From assembly GCA_016722295.1 (NCBI GenBank), contig JADKGL010000035.1:1-64000 (forward strand): a stretch of 64,000 nucleotides of DNA. The letters are read 5' to 3'. The stretch comes from Saprospiraceae bacterium. GTDB taxonomy: Bacteria; Bacteroidota; Bacteroidia; Chitinophagales; Saprospiraceae. The notes under the pieces were generated by a model that worked only from the letters and a program-made list of their open reading frames with translations, did no database searches and was not told the DNA's origin. Both the position numbers and the translations under genes were made by a program. How positions within the stretch are numbered: position 1 is the first letter of the stretch; each line of letters starts with the position of its first letter. Shown here one piece after another: positions 35,333 through 45,263 of the stretch.

Positions 35333-36316
35333 TTAGCCTTTCCAGAATGCGTTTAATCTCTTTCTTGCATTCTCTCGGACATTTACATAGAATAAATTAT
35401 AGTCGCCTTGATGGTAATTTTTTTTCACGAGGAGAAAACTACCTTTGAATTTAGGTTTATTTACCCAAAGTATATTGTTTTGGACTTTTGCTTGGATTGC
35501 ATGTGGTGTAGTTGCACTGTGAAAATTATATAAGACCATACCTTTGTGTTGATCTTTGAGGGTTTTAACTGTATCTAATTTCCAAGAAATGGGATTTGTG
35601 ACCAATACATCTGAAATGTTTTTTCCCCAGCTTGTTTTTGATCCTTCTTTGAAAGTTCTCCAACTGCAAAAACAATTTGTTTGGTATTCGGAAGTGCATG
35701 GAGGAATATTTTTAAATTCATGTTTACTAATTGGCATCCCTGGGAGATATGCCACAACCAATCTGTTTCTTAAATTAGTGTTGTCAAAATATTCTTGTAA
35801 TAGTTTTACGGCATGAAGACTGCCTTGACTGTGCGCTGCGATAATAATAGGACGACCATTATTGAAATGTGTGATGTAGTATTCAAATGCATCTTTAATA
35901 TCTAAATATGCAAAATCCAAAGCAGCTTCTTTTTTATCTTCTTTACCAGTTAGGAATGCATAAAAATGAGCTTGTCTATATCTAGGAGCGTAAATTTTAC
36001 CAACTTCATTAAAAATTGTAGCTTGATTTTTTATGATAAAGTTATCTGTTTTGCGATTGATTTTTTTATTTTGAATTTCAGCATTCCAGGGTCTCCATAG
36101 TTTTAAGCCACCATAACTAGTCGGATGAATAAAAAATACATCAGCTTCTGCTTGTTGCTGTGACTCTTCCAAATCCAGTGGAGTTAAGTCTGCAGAATCT
36201 TTTTTGGATGGGTGTGCAGCCCATAAATTTAAATCAGAATAATCAAGGCTTTGGTGATTCTGGGCCCAAATCAGTGTTGAAAGTAGAAATTGAAAACAAA
36301 TCAAATAAAATCTCAT
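35333..36316 (-). CDS. DUF3089 alpha/beta hydrolase-like exported protein
   Basis: The frame is open from 36346, but MRFYLICFQFLLSTLIWAQ at 36316 is a good signal peptide, so I use that start (327 residues). The DUF3089 pattern is clear: DVFFIHPTSYGGLKLWRPWN, IYAPRYRQAHFYAFL, FEYYITHFNNGRPIIIAAHS followed by QG (nucleophile Ser in AHSQG), and VAYLPGMPI. The C-terminal part has HNFHSATTPHAI-like text (YNFHSATTPHAIQ), a plausible site for the catalytic His. Members of this family are predicted alpha/beta hydrolases of unknown substrate. It lies between the kinase and rlmN, on the opposite strand to rlmN. Confidence 0.8.
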   Translation of the reverse strand: MRFYLICFQFLLSTLIWAQNHQSLDYSDLNLWAAHPSKKDSADLTPLDLEESQQQAEADVFFIHPTSYGGLKLWRPWNAEIQNKKINRKTDNFIIKNQATIFNEVGKIYAPRYRQAHFYAFLTGKEDKKEAALDFAYLDIKDAFEYYITHFNNGRPIIIAAHSQGSLHAVKLLQEYFDNTNLRNRLVVAYLPGMPISKHEFKNIPPCTSEYQTNCFCSWRTFKEGSKTSWGKNISDVLVTNPISWKLDTVKTLKDQHKGMVLYNFHSATTPHAIQAKVQNNILWVNKPKFKGSFLLVKKNYHQGDYNLFYVNVRENARKRLNAFWKG

Positions 36317-36460
36317 ATTGCAAGCTAAACGAAAACAAAAATTCATTTGTTTTGGCTAAATATCAGATTATTAGGATATTAACAATTCGTTTTCAGCCAT
36401 TTTGGAATTTAAATGCTTATAATAGATTAGAAATTTATAAATTTGATCTAGCTTTTACTA

Positions 36461-37504
36461 ATGATTATTCAAAAAGATATACTTAGTTTTACTTCAACAG
36501 ATCTTTCTACCCAATTAGCAAGTTTGGGATGGGAGAAATATCGTATAAAACAATTAAACAATTGGCTTTGGAAACATTGTGTTCGCGATTTTAATCAAAT
36601 GACGAATCTCTCAGTTAAGCAAAGGGAAGAGTTAACTAATTTATTTACAATAAATAGTCTACGCGAAGATAAAAAGCAAATTAGCAATGATGGCACCATC
36701 AAGTTTCGTTACGCATTACATGATGATAAAAAAATAGAATCTGTATTGATTCCTGTTGCTGATGATAAGCGATTTACAGTTTGTGTATCTTCTCAAGTAG
36801 GTTGTAGTTTGACCTGTTCTTTTTGCGCTACAGGCAAGATGGGTTTAGCTAGACAATTGACAGCAGGAGAGATATTTGATCAAGTAGTGCAAGTCAATAA
36901 AACTTGTCAAGACACATATGGTAAAGGTTTGTCAAATATAGTTTATATGGGAATGGGAGAGCCATTGTTGAACTATAAGAATGTATGTAATAGTATATCA
37001 CAATTAATTTCAAGTGAAGGCTTGAATTTTTCGCATAATCGCATTACAGTATCGACTGCGGGGATTGCAAAAATGATCATTAAATTGGCAGAAGATGGGT
37101 ATAAAGTGAATCTAGCTTTGTCACTGCATGCAGCTGATGATGCTAAACGCAATGAGATGATGCCGATCAACGAATCTAATAATTTGCATTCATTAATGCA
37201 AGCACTAAAATATTACCAACGTATTACAGGCAATAGAATAAGTTTTGAATATATTGCATTTGAACATTTTAACGATACTGAAAAAGATGCAAAAAATTTG
37301 GTAAAGCTATGTAGTCATTTTCCAGTTATTGTCAATATCATTGAATATAATACAGTACAAGGTGTTGATTATATGAAATCATCAGAAGATCGATTGAATA
37401 ATTTTGCAAAATATTTACTCAAGCATGGTGTGATGACCACAGTGAGAAAAAGTAGAGGAAAAGATATTGATGCTGCTTGTGGGCAGTTGGCAAACAAAGG
37501 ATAA
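36461..37504 (+). CDS. rlmN: 23S rRNA / tRNA adenine-C2 methyltransferase RlmN
   Basis: The 347-residue radical-SAM enzyme begins MIIQKDILSFTSTDLSTQLA. The iron-sulfur motif CSLTCSFCATG has Cys at 115, 119 and 122 (CX3CX2C). SAM-binding parts include YMGMGEPLLN and VSTAGI. The catalytic Cys near the end lies in AACGQL, and HNRITVST is also typical. It methylates A2503 of 23S rRNA and A37 of tRNAs. The next frame starts before the rlmN stop, but the true start of the response regulator is after it (37525). Confidence 0.95.
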   Translation: MIIQKDILSFTSTDLSTQLASLGWEKYRIKQLNNWLWKHCVRDFNQMTNLSVKQREELTNLFTINSLREDKKQISNDGTIKFRYALHDDKKIESVLIPVADDKRFTVCVSSQVGCSLTCSFCATGKMGLARQLTAGEIFDQVVQVNKTCQDTYGKGLSNIVYMGMGEPLLNYKNVCNSISQLISSEGLNFSHNRITVSTAGIAKMIIKLAEDGYKVNLALSLHAADDAKRNEMMPINESNNLHSLMQALKYYQRITGNRISFEYIAFEHFNDTEKDAKNLVKLCSHFPVIVNIIEYNTVQGVDYMKSSEDRLNNFAKYLLKHGVMTTVRKSRGKDIDAACGQLANKG

Positions 37505-37524
37505 TAATCCATAAAGTAAGCGAA

Positions 37525-38223
37525 ATGGAATTACGAGCATTGATAGTAGATGATGATCCATTAATCACAGATTTAGTCAAGCATTTTTGTGTAAAGAGTA
37601 ATCTTTTTGAGTATTGTATATCAGCAGAAAATGGAAAGGCTGGATTACAACTAATGTCAAGCGATCATATAAATTTGGTTTTTCTAGATTTTAATTTACC
37701 AGATATGAAGGGGCGCGATTTTCTTGAAATGTTGCCAACTGTCGTATATACTATAATGATTACATCTGAGATTGAATTTGCAGCTAAAAGTTATGATTAT
37801 GATCAAGTTATTGATTTTCTTGTAAAGCCAATTAGCTATGATCGCTTTATTAAATCAGTTCAACGCGTTCCCCAAAAGTTGGATTCTAATGAGCCAGAAG
37901 TAAAATATGCTCCTTCTGAAATCCTTTTTATAAAAGATGGAACTAAACTTGTTAGGCTTGAATTGGAGAATGTCACATACATAAGATCTGAAAGCAATTA
38001 TGTACAATTTTTTACTAAGGATACAAATATTATGTCTTTGATGACAATGAAAGATCTAGAACAAAAATTACCATCTAACTTTATTAGAGTACATCGTTCA
38101 TACTTTGTGAATATCCATTTTATAAATTCAATCTCATCTGAATCTATACATGTAAATCGAGTAGAAATTTCCATTGGTGAAAAGTACAAGGCAGATCTAT
38201 TTTCAAAGATCCAACATTTTTAA
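37525..38223 (+). CDS. LytTR-family response regulator
   Basis: I place the start at MELRALIVDDDPLITDL (37525), since the 16 codons before it overlap the rlmN end and are not conserved in type. The receiver domain (about 1-115) has DDDP at the start, the phospho-acceptor Asp in NLVFLDFNLPD, and the Lys in DFLVKPISYD. The LytTR DNA-binding domain (about 140-232) has ILFIKDGTKLVRLELENVTY, IRSESNYVQFFT, MTMKDLEQKLPSNFIRVHRS and YFVNIHFINSI. It should respond to a histidine kinase, perhaps the split hybrid kinase or the kinase at 21718-22869, but this is only a guess. The gene follows rlmN after 20 bases. Confidence 0.9.
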   Translation: MELRALIVDDDPLITDLVKHFCVKSNLFEYCISAENGKAGLQLMSSDHINLVFLDFNLPDMKGRDFLEMLPTVVYTIMITSEIEFAAKSYDYDQVIDFLVKPISYDRFIKSVQRVPQKLDSNEPEVKYAPSEILFIKDGTKLVRLELENVTYIRSESNYVQFFTKDTNIMSLMTMKDLEQKLPSNFIRVHRSYFVNIHFINSISSESIHVNRVEISIGEKYKADLFSKIQHF

Positions 38224-38239
38224 AGCAAAAGATTCTACT

Positions 38240-39874
38240 TTAATTTTCTTGTAAGTTTAATTTTTGTATCCACTGTTGACCATTTTCAAGAGTGGTCTGC
38301 AAGATATACATTCCATAGGGTAAATTCTTTGGAATCTGAATTTCTGTTTCTTCAGTAGATTCGAATATTACTTTATCCAAATTCATAAAGCGGACTGATT
38401 GGATTCTTGATTCAGTAGTTTGATTTAATCTTAGAATTTTATTTGCTTGAAGTACCCAATGATAATTTTTTTGATTACCAAATTTTACTACTTTAATATT
38501 GGAATAATTGTTTTTACCATTTTCTAACCAATGTAGTCGATAATAATTATTCCCCAATGATGGTGCGGTATCGATGAATTGATCCTGTTTTGTACTTGGG
38601 ATGATTGAAGCGATGATTGTAAAGTTTTTCCCATCAAAGCTTTTTTGTATTTCAATATTTTTACCTGAAAACTGTGAGAGATTTAATTCAAATCGCAATG
38701 TTACATTTTCATCAATTTTTTCTGCTTCAAATTGTATAATTTCTAATGGTAGAGCAGCATCTATACTCAACAGAAAGAAACCATTTGTGATATCAGAAAC
38801 CGCCATATTGCCTGAAGGAAAGAAAGGATAAACACCCCAAGCTCCAGCGTATCCATTGTAGTTTGTGTTGTTTGGTTCAGTGTCGTAATACGCTACTTTG
38901 ATTGGATTCATCGGGTCGGTTCCATTCCATATTTGTACACCATCGTGGTAATAGGAAACTATGATTAAACTATCTCTATAATATGGATTATGCGCGATGC
39001 TATTTGTGTAAGTAGGACTAAGTAAAGCAGATCGAAACAATGAAACAATTTTAATTGATGCAGGATTGCTAACATCAGCTAATTTTAAACTTTTGTCAGA
39101 TGTTTCATCAGCCCAAACCAAATATTTTTTATCTGGACTTATCCAACTGCTATGATTATATCCTTGTTCAGGATATGTGGTAATTGAACCAAGTACTGTA
39201 TAATTTCCTAAATTGTTTACTTTGTATATGTAAAGTCCATTTGTTCCATGAGAACAAAATACAGTATCATTGTTTACAAACATATCATGAACATAATTTC
39301 CAGGCAAATCTATTTTTTTTATTAAAATGGGTTTGCTGGGATCGACGTTGAGATCATACATAAGTAAATCCCAATATTCTGATCCATTATTTCTACTAGC
39401 CCCAGAGAGAAACAAATGACCATTCAACGTGTCTACAAAAAGCATATGAGCTCGATGAAAACTCGTGTCATCTCGACCAACATAATGAATGGAATCAGGA
39501 GAATATTGGAGATCAATGGTAACCAATCCTTCTGATGTGCCGCCTTGATCGACTATTGAATAAGCAAAATTTTTATACGTTTTAAATTCTCTCCAAAGTG
39601 ATCTTCCACCAGGAGCATATGAATCAAATTGATAGGGAGTGGTGCCAGGTGTAACATCAAAAAAGTGAATACTATCGAGTGATCCAATGAACGCTATCTC
39701 CTTGCCATCTTGCGTATAATAACCCCAAATATCACTATAAGCAAAACCAGAAAATGTCGGCAAAGAATTATTATCATATTGATATAGTTTTGACATGTTT
39801 AGACTTTGAGAGTAGCCATTGTTAATAACGAATAATCCTAAAATGAAAACAATAAAAATACGCAGTAATGCCAT
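38240..39874 (-). CDS. Choice-of-anchor-B family exported protein with T9SS domain
   Basis: The frame is open from 40045, but the first 57 residues overlap the divergent gene and lack a signal. MALLRIFIVFILGLFVINNG at 39874 is a signal peptide, so I use that (544 residues). The body is a propeller-like family named choice-of-anchor-B: WGYYTQDGKEIAFIGSLDS, HFFDVTPGTTPYQFDSYAPG, SIVDQGGTSEGLVTIDLQY, AHMLFVDTLNGHLFLSGAS and YNHSSWISPDKKYLVWADET. A T9SS-type sorting domain follows (from about residue 450, VLQANKILRLNQTTESRI, PYGMYILQTTLENGQQW). It is probably cell-surface exposed; the function of the family is unknown. Confidence 0.83.
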   Translation of the reverse strand: MALLRIFIVFILGLFVINNGYSQSLNMSKLYQYDNNSLPTFSGFAYSDIWGYYTQDGKEIAFIGSLDSIHFFDVTPGTTPYQFDSYAPGGRSLWREFKTYKNFAYSIVDQGGTSEGLVTIDLQYSPDSIHYVGRDDTSFHRAHMLFVDTLNGHLFLSGASRNNGSEYWDLLMYDLNVDPSKPILIKKIDLPGNYVHDMFVNNDTVFCSHGTNGLYIYKVNNLGNYTVLGSITTYPEQGYNHSSWISPDKKYLVWADETSDKSLKLADVSNPASIKIVSLFRSALLSPTYTNSIAHNPYYRDSLIIVSYYHDGVQIWNGTDPMNPIKVAYYDTEPNNTNYNGYAGAWGVYPFFPSGNMAVSDITNGFFLLSIDAALPLEIIQFEAEKIDENVTLRFELNLSQFSGKNIEIQKSFDGKNFTIIASIIPSTKQDQFIDTAPSLGNNYYRLHWLENGKNNYSNIKVVKFGNQKNYHWVLQANKILRLNQTTESRIQSVRFMNLDKVIFESTEETEIQIPKNLPYGMYILQTTLENGQQWIQKLNLQEN

Positions 39875-39917
39875 AACTTTAAGCTTTGGTAATGCAAATA
39901 TAATAAAAATATTTAAT

Positions 39918-40526
39918 ATGAAAGTAAAAGATGTCTTAGGCAAAGATAAGAAATTATTGAAACTTATCAATGCACTAGGAGAAGAGCCTATTTCTAGGAT
40001 AAATTCTGATGGAAAGGTTTGTGAACATTTGGTCAATGCAATCATAAGTCAGCAGTTGTCAGTAAAAGTAGCTAGAGTAATAGCAGAGCGATTTTGGGCG
40101 ATGATAGGAACTAAAGCTAAAATGGTGGATAAGATTTTGGCACAGGAACTTTCCAATTTGAGAGCTTGTGGATTGTCGAACCAAAAAGCAAATTACATCA
40201 TTAATATTGCAAATTTTTGGAAGGAAAATAATATTAAAGATAAATCATTTCAATCAATGAGTGATGAAGAAGTGATTAAAACTTTAGTCAAAATAAAAGG
40301 TGTAGGAAACTGGACAGCTGAAATGGTCCTTATGTTTTGTTTGGGTAGGGAAGATGTTTTTGCACTAGATGATTATGGTATTCAAGTTGCAATGAAATCG
40401 ATTTATAATATTGATGCAACGGGAAAAGAATTACAACAACTTATGATCAAGAAGTCAGAGAAATGGCGTCCCTATCGTACTTATGCTTGTATGTATTTGT
40501 GGGCTCACAAGGATCAGCCGTTATGA
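39918..40526 (+). CDS. DNA-3-methyladenine glycosylase II-like protein
   Basis: The frame is open from 39819, but the first 33 residues overlap the divergent gene. MKVKDVLGKDKKLLKLINAL at 39918 matches the family start, giving 202 residues. The helix-hairpin-helix repair fold is clear: NAIISQQLSVKVARVIAERF, LRACGLSNQKANYIINIANF, KIKGVGNWTAEMVLMFCLGR, and the catalytic Asp in EDVFALDDYGIQVAMK. KWRPYRTYACMYLWAH closes it. It removes alkylated bases such as 3-methyladenine from DNA. Its end overlaps the end of the convergent helicase gene by 13 bases. The 43 bases between it and the choice-of-anchor-B gene must hold divergent promoters. Confidence 0.88.
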   Translation: MKVKDVLGKDKKLLKLINALGEEPISRINSDGKVCEHLVNAIISQQLSVKVARVIAERFWAMIGTKAKMVDKILAQELSNLRACGLSNQKANYIINIANFWKENNIKDKSFQSMSDEEVIKTLVKIKGVGNWTAEMVLMFCLGREDVFALDDYGIQVAMKSIYNIDATGKELQQLMIKKSEKWRPYRTYACMYLWAHKDQPL

Positions 40527-43453
40527 TCTTCATCTTCTAACGAAATTTCAATACAAGACGCAATGAGTTTTTTATAATTTTCATTCATAGAAAGAGCTTC
40601 TTTGTTGCCAACTAAAATAAAAAGTTCACGAGTACGAGTTACTGCCACATTCAGTTTGCGATCTAATCCTTCGTGATTCAAAGAACTGATTTGATCCAAT
40701 AATTCTGAATTCGTAATACAAGTACTTAAAATGATGATATCCCTAGCCCCACCTTGATATCTCTCCACAGTGTCAATGGTCAATGCTAAATGATCGAGTT
40801 TATTTTCTTTTAATTCTTTGACGATATTTGAAATTTGCGCTCTGAAAGGCGTAATCACCCCACAAGAATCAGTAGTCCATTCTATGTTGTTTTGAGTATA
40901 AAGAATGTTTAATTGCGATACAATTCTACAAATTAGGTGAGCCTCTATTTTATTTGTTTTGTAATCCGGTATTGTCTCGGTGTTTGAAGTTGTTGATGAG
41001 ATAAAGATCATTCTATTGGAAACTAAAGCATGGTTCACATGATGTGTAATTTTGAATTGATCAAAGAGTTGACTTGATTTATTCAAAGAAGGAAGGAGTT
41101 CAAGTTTATTTTCATAAAACATTTTAGAAGGAAATGCCATGATCTCAGGATTCATTCTGCCTTGTCTATTTAAAATTGCATATCCATGGGACCATCCTTG
41201 ATTTTTACATCTTAGATAAAGTCTTTCAAACAAAGATTGATTAAAGTTCGAAATGCCTATTGTTTTCAATTCTTCTGTATTTATATTTGCTTCCTCTTCT
41301 GATTGTAGAGAAACTGCAGGTAACTGAAGATGATCGCCTATAAAAATGATGCGTTTGAATTGACCTAGTAATCCTATTAATTGTGGCTCTAGAATCTGCG
41401 ATGCTTCATCAATGATCACAGTATCAAATTGCTTTAATTGAAATAATTCTTTTTTGCCAAGAATTGAAGCTATTGTAGCACAAATTATTTTTTTTGAATC
41501 TAAAAATTGTTTTATTTCTTTTCGATTTTTTAATTTTCTAATTTGAGTATCAAATAGATTATCTGCATATTCTGGTTTAATTGCATATCTGGAACCTATT
41601 CTTACAAATGATTCTATCCATTCCTCACCATGAGAGCATAATGCATCACACATTTCATCAACAGCTCTGTTGGTATATGCAAGGAGAAGTACATTTTCGT
41701 GTAGAGATTCTACTAAATATCGTGTTGTGTATTTGACAATGACACTCGTTTTGCCAGTTCCTGGAGGGCCCCAGAGTAAGAAGTAATCCCTTGCGTTGAC
41801 TAAGAGTGAAATTATATGATTGAACTCATGATCGATATTGGCATAATTTACTTTATGAGTTGTCAAAGGGATTCTAGGAGGAATGACCCCAAGCCATAGA
41901 TCTTGATTGGCATCACTACTTTTCATAAAGTGAAATATATTTTGATAAGCATAAATAAATGACTTATCCAATAAATCGTGCTCTAAATTCCAAGTTTTAT
42001 TGACATGTTTTTCAATATCTGAAAAAATACGACTACGCAATCGGACAAAATACTTGTCCTCAATAATATTGATCAGTGTTGATTTATATACTTGTTGATG
42101 AAGGACAGCATTTTTTACATTCAAATTTTCATATAACACTAGAGTATCTCCGATGCGAAAATTGTGCAATTGAGAATTATTGTTTTTCAATATTAGAATT
42201 GGAAATTCGGATTCCTCGAATAAAATATCTTCTATGGTCAATTCTTGAATAATGGAATAAAGATCTGATTTTTCTTTATCAGATAAAAGCCATAGTGCAG
42301 ATAGACCAAGATTGCCATTCGCATTAGATTTGCCTAATTTAGTATTCAATTGTTCTAAGGCAATAAATGAAATTATTCTTTTCGTGTATTCTTTGGTAGT
42401 TGCTCTTTGATTTTTATATATATGTATGAATTCTTGCGCTTTTTGTTTAGTGAAAGATTCTGCATTGGTGTAAATCCCCTCATGCAATAAATCTAAGAAA
42501 TGTTTATGATCTTGATCGTGTTTACTTAAAGAAAGTTGTATAAACAATATGCTATTTCTTGCATAAATTATATCAGATTGAAGTTCTGTATCAAAGGGAG
42601 AATATTTTAAAGCATCATCATATAAGCTAGAATAAAGTAAGTAACTTTTATTTGAATACAATTTATTGATACAATTCATCATCATGGAATACATCATCAC
42701 CTGTGCTGAATGATTGAAATTGATCCCATGTTCATTTACTTTATAGGGTTTTCCACTTTTGAGTTCAAGTATAATTTTTTGGCCACCGACTTCTGTGAAC
42801 AATGCATCCAATCGACCTTGTATACCATATTCTACACTGTAGAAGGCAGGCTCTAAGCTGTAGCTTTCACTTTTTTCTTTCCAACTTTTTAAATGTGCAC
42901 TATAAGCCTTTTGTAAATTGCCAAAATGATTTTTGCAGACATTAAAAAATTCAATAACTTGATCTTCTGATAATAAACAAAAACTTAATGGACTCTTGTA
43001 AAATGCAGCTTGGATTCTATCATCAAAAGTGAGTTCTGGATTAACCATTAATTCATCAAAAATATCATTTATCGTGGACCCAATTAATAGACTTAAACTC
43101 ATTGGTTCATAGTGAAATAAGTGAATCAGAAATTTATATGGGTTGACACCTTTGGAGGAAATGCACTCAGCTATCGATGTCACATCAATTAAAAAATCTG
43201 GCATGCAGATATATGATTCACAAGTGAGTGTAGTATCATGAAATGTAACCCCATGAAGGAAAAAATCACAAGGAAATTTAATTTTTTTAAATAAATGACT
43301 AAGTAATTTTTTGTTTTGTATCGTAAGTCCTGACCAGTTCCATAGCATTTTTTTCTCATCAGAATCTAAAGTCTGAATCAAGGCACTTTCCTCATTGTTG
43401 GAAATTCCCAGTAAGCTAATTTTTAGATTAATCTTTGACACAGTTAAATTCAT
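40514..43453 (-). CDS. Dna2-like nuclease-helicase (PD-(D/E)XK plus superfamily 1 helicase)
   Basis: The protein has about 979 residues, with start MNLTVSKINLKISLLG at 43453 preferred over the 43477 ATG. The N-terminal third has a Cas4/Dna2-like nuclease: YSVEYGIQGRLDALF, IILELKSGKPYKVNEHG and FNHSAQVMMYSMMMN. The Asp of RLDALF and the ELKSGK Glu/Lys are the expected metal-binding residues. The C-terminal half is a superfamily 1 helicase of UPF1/Dna2 type: LLWGPPGTGKTSVIV (Walker A), TVIIDEASQILEPQL (DEAS), IGDHLQLPAV, ILNRQGRMNPEI, TIDTVERYQGGARDIIILS and KLNVAVTRTRELFILVGN. It probably resects or processes DNA ends. It overlaps the convergent glycosylase end by 13 bases. The break between domains (about residues 420-570) is less conserved. 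Confidence 0.87.
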   Translation of the reverse strand: MNLTVSKINLKISLLGISNNEESALIQTLDSDEKKMLWNWSGLTIQNKKLLSHLFKKIKFPCDFFLHGVTFHDTTLTCESYICMPDFLIDVTSIAECISSKGVNPYKFLIHLFHYEPMSLSLLIGSTINDIFDELMVNPELTFDDRIQAAFYKSPLSFCLLSEDQVIEFFNVCKNHFGNLQKAYSAHLKSWKEKSESYSLEPAFYSVEYGIQGRLDALFTEVGGQKIILELKSGKPYKVNEHGINFNHSAQVMMYSMMMNCINKLYSNKSYLLYSSLYDDALKYSPFDTELQSDIIYARNSILFIQLSLSKHDQDHKHFLDLLHEGIYTNAESFTKQKAQEFIHIYKNQRATTKEYTKRIISFIALEQLNTKLGKSNANGNLGLSALWLLSDKEKSDLYSIIQELTIEDILFEESEFPILILKNNNSQLHNFRIGDTLVLYENLNVKNAVLHQQVYKSTLINIIEDKYFVRLRSRIFSDIEKHVNKTWNLEHDLLDKSFIYAYQNIFHFMKSSDANQDLWLGVIPPRIPLTTHKVNYANIDHEFNHIISLLVNARDYFLLWGPPGTGKTSVIVKYTTRYLVESLHENVLLLAYTNRAVDEMCDALCSHGEEWIESFVRIGSRYAIKPEYADNLFDTQIRKLKNRKEIKQFLDSKKIICATIASILGKKELFQLKQFDTVIIDEASQILEPQLIGLLGQFKRIIFIGDHLQLPAVSLQSEEEANINTEELKTIGISNFNQSLFERLYLRCKNQGWSHGYAILNRQGRMNPEIMAFPSKMFYENKLELLPSLNKSSQLFDQFKITHHVNHALVSNRMIFISSTTSNTETIPDYKTNKIEAHLICRIVSQLNILYTQNNIEWTTDSCGVITPFRAQISNIVKELKENKLDHLALTIDTVERYQGGARDIIILSTCITNSELLDQISSLNHEGLDRKLNVAVTRTRELFILVGNKEALSMNENYKKLIASCIEISLEDEDHNG

Positions 43454-43721
43454 CAATGTTAATAATATTGAATGCAAAATACACCAAATCGGCTAATTAT
43501 TGGCTTAGTTTATTGAGTCAAATCAATTTCGATTCGTAAAATGTCGATTAAACTCAAAATCAGTAGTTTTTTTCTCCATTTTCCTACTTTAATTTTACTT
43601 ATGCAAAATAATATATTGAAAAATCTAGAATTTTGGTATAAAGTTTTTGCTTTTGTTAATCAAGACTAAATTTTAGAACTAATTAAGAGCTGCAATGTTT
43701 AAGGTGGAAAATTGAAAATCT

Positions 43722-44393
43722 ATGAAAAATAATTTTTTTAATATTACTTGTGCATTGAGTAGCATTTTTGTTCTAGGCTTGTTTGCTTCAGCTTGTAAAA
43801 CTGAAAAATCCAATGCTACAGCAGAGACAGCTAAAATAGTTGTAGACCCAAATGAACAAAAGCGATTAATGGATAGTGCAGCTAGGGCAGAGGTGATAAG
43901 TTATGATCCTTCAAAATTACCAATTTCAGAGAATTTACCTACAGAGGTTAAGACCGCTTTACGTAATTTGGAAACAAAAAAATTTTCAGATGGAAGCTTA
44001 GGTCAACAGTTCTTAGGATTTGCTAAAGCAGGGCACTACGACTTTGGGGATAAAATGAAATTTTTGAATTTAAAATTTACTCGTGGCACAGCTGATATTC
44101 AAGAGTCGAGTGCAGTTGAAATCGATGAATTGGCAGATGTCATGATGCAGTTTCCAAAATTGAAAATAGTGCTAGAATCACATACTGACAATGAATTAAA
44201 ACCAGCAAAAAGCGAACAAGTAAGTCAAGCGAGAGCAGATGCAATTAGAGCAAAGTTGGTAGCCAAGGGTATCGATGAAGCAAGAATCAAAGCTCAGGGT
44301 TTTGGCCAGAAGTTTCCAGTAGGCGACAATTCACGAATGGAAGGAAAACTTATTAATGATAGAGTTGAAATTCAAATTCTGCGATTTATTTAA
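43722..44393 (+). CDS. OmpA-family lipoprotein
   Basis: The 223-residue protein begins MKNNFFNITCALSSIFVLGL and FASACKTEKSN, a lipoprotein signal with the Cys near residue 28. The C-terminal half (about 105-223) is an OmpA/Pal-type peptidoglycan-binding domain: LNLKFTRGTADIQESSAVEI, ADVMMQFPKLKIVLESHTDN, SQARADAIRAKLVAKGID, IKAQGFGQKFPV and NDRVEIQIL. It should tie the outer membrane to peptidoglycan. It has a strong terminator just after (44441-44469). The linker (about 30-100) is variable. The upstream region (43478-43721) is AT-rich and probably holds its promoter. Confidence 0.88.
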   Translation: MKNNFFNITCALSSIFVLGLFASACKTEKSNATAETAKIVVDPNEQKRLMDSAARAEVISYDPSKLPISENLPTEVKTALRNLETKKFSDGSLGQQFLGFAKAGHYDFGDKMKFLNLKFTRGTADIQESSAVEIDELADVMMQFPKLKIVLESHTDNELKPAKSEQVSQARADAIRAKLVAKGIDEARIKAQGFGQKFPVGDNSRMEGKLINDRVEIQILRFI

Positions 44394-44440
44394 ATCGCAA
44401 ATAAGGAAGAAGAAGAAAGTGTTACGCAATGATATAAAAA

Positions 44441-44469
44441 AAAGTCCTCCAATTTGGAGGACTTTTTTT
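44441..44469. terminator. Intrinsic terminator of the OmpA-family gene
   Basis: AGTCCTCC and GGAGGACT form a perfect stem with a five-base loop. A-run on one side and seven T on the other make it work in both directions, so it may also end the minus-strand coiled-coil gene. Confidence 0.9.
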
Positions 44470-44504
44470 ATGATATTTTTAAAAGAGTAAAAGTAAAGTT
44501 TAAA

Positions 44505-45164
44505 TTATTTCTTTTCAACTTTACCTACATTATTTAATTTAGTAACAACAGACTCAACTATTTTAGTTTGAGATTCGATAGTTGCGGTTGATCGTTCTTG
44601 ATCTTTGCCATTAGTGACTAAATCGGATTCTGCTTTTTTGATTTTTAATTTATAGTTTTCGATATCCTTATGAAGTTCAATATTATCTTTCTTAAGTTTT
44701 TCTAATTCTTTCTGATTTTTCTTCAAAATAGATTCTTCCTTTTCTAATTCTTCACGAATGAGTTCTCGTTTTACTTCGTGCCCGAATTCAGTCATGAACT
44801 CAATAGCTGACTTAGACTCGTTAGGATAATCTGTAGAATTGATAAAGCCAGAACCGTTGTCAAAAAAAGCTACGATTTGATTTTTCTCAGTGGAAATATA
44901 AATATTCATTGGATTTTTACCATTGATTGTCTGAATCACAGCACCTTCAATAAATTCCTCATCTGCTTTTTTGTTTTTGGATAATTTTCCGTATTCCTTT
45001 GTATATTTTTTCCAAACTTTATCTATGAACTTCGGTTCAGCTTCAGGAATTGTAACTTGAATTCCACTCTGTATACCTAAACTCATTTGTTGTTTAACTT
45101 CTTGACACTGTGAATAAACATTCAATGTCACAAAAGAAAGTAGAAATAATTGTAAAAATTTCAT
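44505..45164 (-). CDS. Exported coiled-coil protein of unknown function
   Basis: The 219-residue protein has a signal peptide (MKFLQLFLLSFVTLNVYSQ). A globular part of about 100 residues follows, with KNPMNIYISTEKNQIVAFFD and IQVTIPEAEPKFIDKVWKKY. A long coiled coil (about 130-195) is rich in Glu, Lys and Leu, for example EESILKKNQKELEKLKKDN. There is no further membrane segment, so it should be periplasmic or in the outer membrane lumen. I do not recognise the family. It is transcribed toward the OmpA-family gene, with a shared bidirectional terminator between them. The next gene upstream on the same strand is the flippase, 99 bases away. Confidence 0.6.
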   Translation of the reverse strand: MKFLQLFLLSFVTLNVYSQCQEVKQQMSLGIQSGIQVTIPEAEPKFIDKVWKKYTKEYGKLSKNKKADEEFIEGAVIQTINGKNPMNIYISTEKNQIVAFFDNGSGFINSTDYPNESKSAIEFMTEFGHEVKRELIREELEKEESILKKNQKELEKLKKDNIELHKDIENYKLKIKKAESDLVTNGKDQERSTATIESQTKIVESVVTKLNNVGKVEKK

Positions 45165-45263
45165 ATAGTAATTTTTTTATTTGTAAACAAAAGTAAGCCC
45201 AAAACAATTCCAAAAATTATATTTTTCAAATAAATTTTTGTTAAAAAACAAATTTGAACGAAT

